A DNA stretch of 64,000 bases. Origin: Candidatus Saccharimonadales bacterium (GTDB taxonomy: Bacteria > Patescibacteriota > Saccharimonadia > Saccharimonadales > Saccharimonadaceae). The notes beneath the pieces are model-generated. The model did not search any database and was not told the origin of the DNA. It saw nothing but the letters and a program-made list of their open reading frames with translations. Shown piece after piece: positions 40,646-46,862 of the stretch. The position numbers and the translations under genes are program-made. Every line of letters begins with the position of its first letter. Positions within the stretch are counted from its first letter, which is position 1. The DNA is taken from positions 186,001-250,000 of the forward strand of contig DASSDB010000004.1 of the NCBI GenBank assembly GCA_035697325.1, read 5' to 3'.

Positions 40646-41032
40646 TTGACTCGTCGAATCATTCTCTGGGTACTCGGAGCCCTGGTTGGCGTATTCGTGC
40701 TCACAGCCTGTGGTTCCGGCTCGAATCTGCCGGTCAACGTGAACATCAACGAAACCGGCGTCAATGTGTCGGCCGATCCGTCGATGATCACCAGCGAGGT
40801 ACTTCACAACGGCCTGGTCGCCCAAGGCTTCAAGGCGAACGGCGACAAGACCGAGTACACCAAGGGTGACGTGGTTATCCAGGTGGCAGGCGGGAAGCCG
40901 ACGGGTGTCAAGTACAAGGGCCAGGCCCTGGACGGCTGCAAGCCCACCGGGCAGTCAGTGCTCTTTGGCGCTGCGACCGGGCTGCTCGACGGCACCCAAG
41001 AGGATATCCTCCACCGCTTCTGCGGAAACTAG
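40646..41032 (+). CDS. Small lipoprotein (TTG start)
   Basis: The 128-aa protein starts at TTG 40646 after GAAGAGGAG. It has a lipoprotein signal peptide (MTRRIILWVLGALVGVFVLTAC) with the lipidated cysteine at 22, then an acidic external domain of about 100 residues that is partly repetitive (NVNINETGVNVS). Two further cysteines near the end could form a disulfide. It is a single-gene unit with G/C-rich codons and a terminator. Function unknown. Confidence 0.7.
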   Translation: MTRRIILWVLGALVGVFVLTACGSGSNLPVNVNINETGVNVSADPSMITSEVLHNGLVAQGFKANGDKTEYTKGDVVIQVAGGKPTGVKYKGQALDGCKPTGQSVLFGAATGLLDGTQEDILHRFCGN

Positions 41033-41043
41033 CACCAGTGGAC

Positions 41044-41066
41044 CCCGCCGATGTTTTGTCGGCGGG
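41044..41066 (+). terminator. Terminator of the 40646 lipoprotein gene
   Basis: CCCGCCGA (41044-41051) pairs with TCGGCGGG (41059-41066), followed by TGTTCCTTTT. Confidence 0.75.
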
Positions 41067-41134
41067 TGTTCCTTTTACCATATACCGCTCATGCTCGCAA
41101 AATTCTTTTACCTCTGTTATAATTAGCGCTAAGT

Positions 41135-42493
41135 ATGGCCTCAAAACTCCCTACAGTGGCGATCATCGGTCAAGCGAACGTTGGTAAAAGTTCGCTTTTT
41201 AATCGTATGGTAAGGGCCCAGCAGGCGATTGTCGCCCGCGAAGCAGGGACAACCCGCGATAACGTCCTCGGCCGCGTGGAGTACAATTACCACCAATTCT
41301 GGCTGGTCGATACCGCCGGTCTTAAAGATCCGAATGATGAATTTGAGGCATCTATTCAAGAACAAATTACAGAGGCGGCAGAAGCAGCAGATGTCATTCT
41401 TGTGGTCGTCGATAGTACTCAATATGTCAGTGATCAGGACCGGCTTGTTGCCAAAAAAGCCCTTAAGAGCAAAAAACCAGTCATCCTTATTACCAACAAG
41501 GCCGATCTTAGAACCGGCGTACCAGCCGATGAATTCAAGCGTCTTGGCATCAAATCTATCATTCGTACCAGTGCCGAGCACAATAGCGGCATCACCGATG
41601 CGCTCGATGAGATTATCGCGCATATCCCTGCTAAAAGTGAGGATACGCCTGATGAAGTTCTGCGGATTGCCCTTATCGGTCGACCAAATGTGGGCAAGTC
41701 CAACCTCTTTAATACGCTTGCAGGCAAACAGCAAGCGCTAGTGGCCAATATCGCCGGTACTACTCGAGATATCAATCGTGTCAGCATCCGGTACAATCAG
41801 CGCGAGGTAGAACTCCTCGACACGGCAGGTATTCGTAAGCCGGGCAAACAAGAGGTAGGTATTGAGAAGTTCAGTGTTCTTCGCACACTTCAAGCTATCG
41901 AGGAGGCCGACGTCTGCTTCCTCCTCATGGACGTCAACGAGTTGAATACGCAGCTCGACCAAAAACTTGCCGGCATCATCGACGAAGCAGGCAAGGGAAT
42001 GGTAATTGTCGTCAGCAAATGGGATAGCGTTGAAGGAAAAGACGCCTTCACCCGAGATGCTCTCGCGCCGCGTATCGCCCACACCTTCAACTTTACTCCT
42101 TGGGCACCTCTTATTTTTACAAGTAGCGTAACAGGACAGAATGTCACAAAACTATTTGATCTCGCCCTCGATATTGACGCACGTCGCAAACAGCCTACCA
42201 AAACACGTGTTCTTAATGATTTGCTCCAGAGCGCGATCCAAAAACATCCACCAGCCGGCCTTAAAAACACCCACCCAAAACTCCGGTACATGGTACAAAC
42301 TGATACAACACCGCCTTGGTTCGTTATTTATGGTTCCAATCTTAAATTCGTGCATTGGAGCTACAAACGCTACCTCGAACGACTCATTCGTGAAACCTAC
42401 AGTTATATAGGCACCCCAATCAAGCTTTCTTTCCGAGATGAAAAACAAATCAAAGCCAACCGCGAAAAGGCGGCCAAGGACCTAAAAAAATAA
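41135..42493 (+). CDS. der: Ribosome-assembly GTPase Der (EngA)
   Basis: The 452-aa protein has two GTPase domains in tandem: G1 motifs GQANVGKSS near residue 12 and GRPNVGKSN near 185, G3 DTAGLK and DTAGIR, and G4 NKAD and SKWD. The C-terminal KH-like domain is present. Der acts in 50S subunit maturation. TATAAT at 41118-41123 lies eleven bases before the ATG, so the message has little or no leader. Confidence 0.96.
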   Translation: MASKLPTVAIIGQANVGKSSLFNRMVRAQQAIVAREAGTTRDNVLGRVEYNYHQFWLVDTAGLKDPNDEFEASIQEQITEAAEAADVILVVVDSTQYVSDQDRLVAKKALKSKKPVILITNKADLRTGVPADEFKRLGIKSIIRTSAEHNSGITDALDEIIAHIPAKSEDTPDEVLRIALIGRPNVGKSNLFNTLAGKQQALVANIAGTTRDINRVSIRYNQREVELLDTAGIRKPGKQEVGIEKFSVLRTLQAIEEADVCFLLMDVNELNTQLDQKLAGIIDEAGKGMVIVVSKWDSVEGKDAFTRDALAPRIAHTFNFTPWAPLIFTSSVTGQNVTKLFDLALDIDARRKQPTKTRVLNDLLQSAIQKHPPAGLKNTHPKLRYMVQTDTTPPWFVIYGSNLKFVHWSYKRYLERLIRETYSYIGTPIKLSFRDEKQIKANREKAAKDLKK

Positions 42494-42573
42494 TCCGCTT
42501 TTACTAGGCGCTCAAGCTGGTGACGACTTTTCGCGTATAGTCGTCACCAGCGAGCACCTGGAAAAGCGGATTC
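42491..42573. terminator. Nested inverted repeat between der and the 43-aa ORF
   Basis: An inner perfect 12-bp stem (CTGGTGACGACT with AGTCGTCACCAG, about 42519-42550) is enclosed by an outer AATCCGCTTTT / AAAAGCGGATT pair (about 42492-42502 with 42562-42572). It lies between convergent genes and could terminate both. Confidence 0.6.
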
Positions 42574-42703
42574 AGCAGTGAGCCACTTGTCGTGGTCGTG
42601 GAACTTGCCTCCGATCGACATTGATTTTCCGGCACAACGCGCGCAGGCTGTCCGTCACTTTACGACGCGTCATCCTACTGTGGGGCTGCTCGTCATTCCA
42701 CAT
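42572..42703 (-). CDS. Small arginine-rich protein (43 aa)
   Basis: An ATG at 42703 opens 43 codons to a TGA at 42572-42574. AAAGG lies seven bases before the ATG. Upstream on the minus strand TTGTAT (42757-42752) and TATAAT (42734-42729) are exactly 17 bp apart. The product is basic, with RMTRRKVTDSLRALCRK and VDRRQVPRPRQ, and has two cysteines. The nested hairpin follows. The complete promoter, Shine-Dalgarno, ORF and terminator set makes a real gene likely despite the size; a nucleic-acid-binding role would be a guess. Confidence 0.5.
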   Translation of the reverse strand: MWNDEQPHSRMTRRKVTDSLRALCRKINVDRRQVPRPRQVAHC

Positions 42704-42764
42704 GGAATCACCTTTCTACTCAAACACTATTATAAAATAAAAGGATTCATTATACAATAAGACC

Positions 42765-43331
42765 ATGAAACTTATCTTTGCACAAGGAAACCCAGGCGCT
42801 ACCTACGATAACACCCGTCACAACATCGGCTTCGCCGTTCTGGATTCAATTACCAGCACCCTTCAGCTCTCATTTACCGAAAAAACAAAGTTCCAGGCGC
42901 TTTTCACCGAAACAACTATTGACGGCGAAAAGATTATCTTTGCCAAACCTACCACGTTTTACAACGAGACAGGCATAGCTGCGCGCACCATCGCCGATTT
43001 CTACAAGCTCGATACCGCCAAAGACATCTTGGTAGTCCATGATGAACTCGCCCTACCATTCGGCACCATCAAAACAAGACAGGAGGGCAGCGATGCCGGC
43101 AATAACGGTATCAAATCACTCAATCAGCACCTTGGCCCTCGATATGCACGCATCCGTATCGGCATTTACAATCCGCTGCGTGATCAAATAAACGATGCTG
43201 ATTTTGTCCTTGGAAAGTTCACGAGTGAAGAGGCAAAGGCCCTACCGCTTATCGTTAATCAGACCAACATCTACATCGACCGGTTCATAGCAGGAGAGCT
43301 CGCTCCAACTCGCACCAGCATTGTCCTCTAA
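42765..43331 (+). CDS. pth: Peptidyl-tRNA hydrolase
   Basis: The 188-aa protein shows Pth signatures: GNPGATYDNTRHNIGF with N10 and catalytic H19, FAKPTTFYNETG, and VVHDELALPFGTIKTRQEGSDAGNNGIKSLNQHLG with the catalytic aspartate. It releases peptides from prematurely dropped peptidyl-tRNA. A TATACAAT-type box lies close upstream, divergent from the promoter of the 43-aa ORF. Confidence 0.95.
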   Translation: MKLIFAQGNPGATYDNTRHNIGFAVLDSITSTLQLSFTEKTKFQALFTETTIDGEKIIFAKPTTFYNETGIAARTIADFYKLDTAKDILVVHDELALPFGTIKTRQEGSDAGNNGIKSLNQHLGPRYARIRIGIYNPLRDQINDADFVLGKFTSEEAKALPLIVNQTNIYIDRFIAGELAPTRTSIVL

Positions 43332-43352
43332 GAATGCAAAAACATTTTTGCG

Positions 43353-44102
43353 CTATACACCAAGCAACGTTATAACCGTACCCACGAGCACCACCCCAAT
43401 AAGCAACATAACCGCCTGAATCGTTCCGATACGACGAGGTTGCTCATGAATGTCCGGAATAATATCACTGGCAGCAACATACAGAAAGAAGCCCGAAGTG
43501 AGAGCAAGCAGCACCGGCACAAAATCATGAGAATCTTTAGCAAAAACATACACTAATATCGCTGCGATAACGGTGGCTATTGCTGTCGCTAAGTTGGCTA
43601 TAATGACCGTCTTTCCTCTCCAGCCGCGCGAAAGCAAGAAAGCAAATGTTCCTAACTCTTTAGGAATTTCGTGAGTCGCCACGGCAAAGGTAGTTATGAT
43701 ACCCGTAGGAACACTGACAAGAAACGCAGCGCCTATTGCCAATCCGTCGATCGCGTTGTGTGTCATGTCGCCAACAACGACAAGCCATCGCTGGGACTTC
43801 TTATTGCCGGGCATCTCTTCGTGCTGATGGTGATGATGAAACCAGCCAGCCAGCCGCTCAAACAAGAAAAACAACACAAATCCTACCAAACAAAAGAGGA
43901 GCATCTGCTTCGGGTCCGCTTGTTCAAACGCTTCGGGGAGAAGATCAAAAAAAGCTGCCGCAAGCAAAGCGCCTGCGCCAAATGGCATCGTCATTAAAAG
44001 CGCTGCCTGACGGCGCTTTTTAACTCGAAGTAACACTATACCGCCTATAAGTGAGATGAGGCTGCCTAAAATAACAGCAATAGTTATATAAAGAATCGTC
44101 AT
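43353..44102 (-). CDS. ZIP-family divalent metal transporter
   Basis: The 249-aa protein has eight predicted membrane helices. The cytoplasmic loop between helices III and IV carries the histidine cluster HHHHQHEEMPG. Helix IV has HNAIDGLAIGAAF and helix V HEIPKELGTFAFLL, the conserved metal-binding signatures of ZIP proteins. It probably imports zinc or iron. It is convergent with pth; the start has a TATGAT box close upstream. Confidence 0.92.
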   Translation of the reverse strand: MTILYITIAVILGSLISLIGGIVLLRVKKRRQAALLMTMPFGAGALLAAAFFDLLPEAFEQADPKQMLLFCLVGFVLFFLFERLAGWFHHHHQHEEMPGNKKSQRWLVVVGDMTHNAIDGLAIGAAFLVSVPTGIITTFAVATHEIPKELGTFAFLLSRGWRGKTVIIANLATAIATVIAAILVYVFAKDSHDFVPVLLALTSGFFLYVAASDIIPDIHEQPRRIGTIQAVMLLIGVVLVGTVITLLGV

Positions 44103-44136
44103 AATTGCTTCTTATCATATCAGTTTTTCAAACAAC

Positions 44137-44382
44137 AAAAAAGCACCAGGTAAGGGTGGGCATCACCTGGTGCCATTTTGCCCTTTAACGCACCCCTGAG
44201 GGTATAGCGTGACCCACCTCACACATATGGAGGTCCGCTTGTTAAAGGGATTAGTATGCGCGCAATGCTTTAACGCTAAAAAGTGGAGGGTAGAATACTT
44301 AATAACGCATTGCGCACAACCTAACATAAGTTAGAATAGGGGGTATAAGGTGCGTTTGACCAAGACGTGCTTAATCAATCGT
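44137..44382 (-). ncRNA. Structured small RNA of ~245 nt, family unknown
   Basis: On the minus strand TTGACG (44416-44411) and TATTAT (44393-44388), 17 bp apart, predict a transcript start near 44382. The RNA ends in a perfect 9-bp hairpin (44173-44165 with 44151-44143) followed by six U residues. Between them several helices are visible: CTAAC/GTTAG, GCGCAATGC/GCATTGCGC, CCCTTTAAC/GTTAAAGGG enclosing ACCTC/GAGGT, and a competing AACGCACC/GGTGCGTT. No long ORF is present. RNase P, tmRNA and SRP signatures are not seen. A 6S-like regulator is possible but the fold is not the usual single rod. Confidence 0.7.
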
Positions 44383-44387
44383 GTTCC

Positions 44388-44430
44388 ATAATAGCACGTA
44401 TTTGACTTTGCGTCAATACCTTTTGTCATA
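44388..44430. promoter_or_regulatory. Divergent promoters with back-to-back -35 boxes (ncRNA and dprA)
   Basis: TTGACT (44402-44407, plus, toward dprA) and TTGACG (44416-44411, minus, toward the RNA) lie three bases apart in an inverted repeat TTGACtttgcGTCAA. RNA polymerase could probably not occupy both at once. Confidence 0.65.
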
Positions 44431-44436
44431 TTTCTC

Positions 44437-45294
44437 ATGAAAATCAATAGAATTTTTCCAGATAAGCATAAGTACTTACAGATTACAGATTGTATTGCTA
44501 AAAAACCAAAAACATTATACTATCGCGGGACTTTGCCTGAAACTCGTCTCCCTAGCGTCGCTATCGTAGGGACACGCAAACCAAGCGCGTATGGCAAAGA
44601 GATAGCTCATCGGCTCAGTACAGAACTTGCGAAAGAGGGAATTGTCATCATTAGCGGACTAGCGCTAGGAATAGACGGTATTGCCCACCGCGCTTGCCTT
44701 CAAACCGGAGGTAAGACTATTGCCGTACTAGGGAATAGCGTCGATCATATTTATCCGCGCAACCATCTCGGGCTGGCCGAGCAAATAATAGAGCAGGGAG
44801 GAGCAGTTTTAAGCGAGTATGAGCCTCCCACCGAAGCGCGAAATTATCACTTTTTAGAGCGCAACCGCATTGTAAGCGGGCTGGCGGATATAGTGGTGAT
44901 CGTAGAAGCTGCCGCCAGAAGCGGCACGCTCAACACTGCCAGCCATGCAATAGAACAGGGGAAGCACCTTTTTGCTGTGCCTGGCAATATAACGAGCCCT
45001 CTTTCATCCGGATGTAATGCCCTGATTCGTCAAGGCGCTCAGCCTCTTTTGTCTCCTCGCGATATCCTCGATATACTTCTGCCTCAAAAAACTGCCCGGC
45101 AAGGGGCACTCCCACTTACTTCATCCCCCCTTGAAGCCAAAATCATTACATTAATCGAGCAGGGCATCCGAGACGGCGATGAAATTCAGCAGCAGCTTGG
45201 TGTTTCAGCTCAAGAATTCAGTCAAACACTTACACTCATGGAAATTACGGGTATCATTCGGGGCCTAGGCGCCAATCAATGGACGCTCAATTGA
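44437..45294 (+). CDS. dprA: DNA-processing protein DprA
   Basis: The 285-aa protein has the DprA Rossmann core: VAIVGTRKPSAYG, IISGLALGIDGIAHRACL, TIAVLGNSVDHIYPRNH, FLERNRIVSGLAD, VVEAAARSGTLNTASHAIEQG and VFAVPGNI-type sequence, plus a C-terminal winged-helix (DML1-like). The N-terminal SAM region is short. DprA protects incoming single-stranded DNA and loads RecA during natural transformation, fitting other CPR bacteria that take up DNA. Confidence 0.95.
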   Translation: MKINRIFPDKHKYLQITDCIAKKPKTLYYRGTLPETRLPSVAIVGTRKPSAYGKEIAHRLSTELAKEGIVIISGLALGIDGIAHRACLQTGGKTIAVLGNSVDHIYPRNHLGLAEQIIEQGGAVLSEYEPPTEARNYHFLERNRIVSGLADIVVIVEAAARSGTLNTASHAIEQGKHLFAVPGNITSPLSSGCNALIRQGAQPLLSPRDILDILLPQKTARQGALPLTSSPLEAKIITLIEQGIRDGDEIQQQLGVSAQEFSQTLTLMEITGIIRGLGANQWTLN

Positions 45295-45297
45295 CAA

Positions 45298-45319
45298 ATT
45301 AATAAGGATACTTATTAAT
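45298..45319 (+). promoter_or_regulatory. Perfect 9-bp inverted repeat inside the lipoprotein promoter
   Basis: ATTAATAAG (45298-45306) and CTTATTAAT (45311-45319) flank GATA, between TTGACA at 45291-45296 and the putative -10. It could be an operator. Confidence 0.5.
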
Positions 45320-45325
45320 ACTATT

Positions 45326-45823
45326 ATGGGTACTTCCAAGAGGAACGTCCTGATGGTGTGCGTTGCCGCCATCACCACCCTGGTCGTCACCGCATGCGGT
45401 GGTAACCCCCAACCCGCACCGCCCATTCCGTCCACCGTACAGGCAATTTCTCAGGAGCCTGTACCGAGCAAGGGGGAGCGCGTCGTGAGCTTTGCTGTTC
45501 CCAGCGAAGCTTCGGGCGCGCTACTCCAGGAGTACTCGATCGTTGTCGGGGCGAGCACACTGGTCTGCACCACGCAGTCGCCTCTGGAGCTGTCTCTCAC
45601 CGAACCCACCAAGGGTTACAGCGGTGAGATCACCGTCCAGAAGTTCAATAACGGGCTGGTCCGAATCAACTGGGATTCCACGGCTGTGCGCTCCATCATC
45701 GTGAACAAACAGCGGTGGGCGCCGATCGATACGAGTAGCGCTCCGCCGCTCGCCACCAACCTTCGCCCCAACGACTGGGGAGGAGAGATCACCAGCATCA
45801 CAGGCTGTAATTGGGGTATGTAA
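45326..45823 (+). CDS. Lipoprotein of unknown function
   Basis: From ATG 45326 the 165-aa protein has a basic n-region (TSKRN), a hydrophobic core and the lipobox VVTAC with cysteine 24. A second ATG at 45353, eight bases after AAGAGGA, is a good alternative but would remove the basic n-region. The mature part is beta-rich with an AVPSEASGALLQEYSIVVG pattern and two more cysteines. It is a stand-alone unit with a promoter palindrome upstream and a perfect hairpin downstream. Confidence 0.68.
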   Translation: MGTSKRNVLMVCVAAITTLVVTACGGNPQPAPPIPSTVQAISQEPVPSKGERVVSFAVPSEASGALLQEYSIVVGASTLVCTTQSPLELSLTEPTKGYSGEITVQKFNNGLVRINWDSTAVRSIIVNKQRWAPIDTSSAPPLATNLRPNDWGGEITSITGCNWGM

Positions 45824-45837
45824 CCAGTGGAAAACCC

Positions 45838-45876
45838 TGTGGCCGTTCTTCGGGGTACACCTGAAGAACGGCCACA
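45838..45876 (+). terminator. Perfect 14-bp hairpin after the 45326 lipoprotein gene
   Basis: Positions 45838-45851 pair with 45863-45876, followed by TTTCCTTTTG. Confidence 0.75.
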
Positions 45877-45938
45877 TTTCCTTTTGTCCTATATAATTAG
45901 GCTTGTTCATTCCAAACGCCAGCGAGACAGGAAGTGAT

Positions 45939-46262
45939 ATGACCGAGCGTACGGCTATGCTCTATTTGAGCAAAGCAGCCGCGTCAAGTATCCAGACTGA
46001 GCTGCGACAACCGTTCGGCGCAGCCGCACAGGCTAAGGCACATGGGTACATTCTTGAGACCATCGCAAGCTACGCCCTTAAGCAAGGCCTCCATGGGATC
46101 GCAGAGGAGCTGGAGACATTCGCAGTACGCGGCGGCGAACTCCGCATTTACCAGGAGGGGCTGGAGGCAATAGAAGCTACGATGGAATTCTGGCCAGACG
46201 ACACCCCTGAGCCTTCCTTTGACCATCTCGTTACCTTGCGTATTCCGCAAGGGTCTGTCTGA
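45939..46262 (+). CDS. Orphan helical protein (107 aa)
   Basis: The ATG at 45939 follows ACAGGAAG. The product is alanine-rich and helical (AAAQAKAHGYILETIASYALKQGLHGIAEELETFAVRGGELR) with an acidic C-terminus. No family recognised. TATAAT lies near 45891-45896, and a 12-bp perfect hairpin follows the stop. Confidence 0.6.
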   Translation: MTERTAMLYLSKAAASSIQTELRQPFGAAAQAKAHGYILETIASYALKQGLHGIAEELETFAVRGGELRIYQEGLEAIEATMEFWPDDTPEPSFDHLVTLRIPQGSV

Positions 46263-46273
46263 GGTGAACGGCT

Positions 46274-46311
46274 GGGTAGCCTCTTGACGCTGTCGCGCTA
46301 AGAGGCTACCC
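46274..46311 (+). terminator. Terminator of the 107-aa gene
   Basis: A perfect 12-bp stem, 46274-46285 with 46300-46311, is followed by GAATTTTAATATTT. Confidence 0.75.
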
Positions 46312-46356
46312 GAATTTTAATATTTGCAAAAACCTACACATATTATGTAGCGAAAT

Positions 46357-46424
46357 TTGACCCTTGCTTAAGGTATTATCTAAACTGAAGTGTACCGTTC
46401 CGTGAGCTAGGGGAGATCCGGAAC
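46357..46424 (+). promoter_or_regulatory. Promoter and 5' hairpin of the 80-aa zinc-ribbon gene
   Basis: TTGACC (46357-46362) and TAAACT (46381-46386) are 18 bp apart. A GTTCCG/CGGAAC stem (46397-46402 with 46419-46424) begins close to the expected transcript start. Confidence 0.45.
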
Positions 46425-46451
46425 AATCCACAGAGCAGAGGAGGTGAACCG

Positions 46452-46694
46452 TTGGATCATCAATGGGAAAGGGAATTCTCTGCCGGAAGACGGTACTGTC
46501 GGCGCGCCCACAAGATGAAACATAGATTTCTGAGTGAGGGTGCTGCTGAAGCAGCAAGAGCAATAATTAATAGTCGCGACTTTGATAACAAAAGATCGTA
46601 CTACTGTACAAGCTGCAAGGCATGGCATCACGCCACCGTTGTCGAAACCGACGAAACAGATACAATATTTTACCGGTGCGTTTCTTCTTTCTAA
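46452..46694 (+). CDS. Small zinc-finger-like protein (80 aa, TTG start)
   Basis: TTG 46452 follows GAGGAGGTGAACC. The basic product has a CxxC pair followed by a histidine pair (YYCTSCKAWHHA) and two other cysteines (RYCRR and YRCVS) that could complete a zinc site. DNA or RNA binding is plausible. It has its own promoter and terminator and precedes topA without sharing its start. Confidence 0.6.
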   Translation: MDHQWEREFSAGRRYCRRAHKMKHRFLSEGAAEAARAIINSRDFDNKRSYYCTSCKAWHHATVVETDETDTIFYRCVSSF

Positions 46695-46732
46695 TTGGAG
46701 GAGCAATGGGCCATAGCGCCCGCTCGTGGATC

Positions 46733-46760
46733 AGCCGTCCGAATTATAATAAGGACGGCT
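46733..46760 (+). terminator. Terminator between the zinc-finger-like gene and topA
   Basis: AGCCGTCC (46733-46740) pairs with GGACGGCT (46753-46760), followed by TTTTC. Confidence 0.7.
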
Positions 46761-46862
46761 TTTCTCATGCACAAGATTTTATATTTACAAAAGCAAAAAA
46801 CTAGCGTAGTATCTATCTCTAGCGCTTCCAAAGAAAGCGTAAGAAGGTTAGACTCTATAGTA

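Noticed and set aside
46695-46862. 56-residue N-terminal extension of TopA
   Set aside because: The extension crosses an intrinsic terminator at 46733-46760, and the conserved TopA N-terminus begins at the ATG at 46863.
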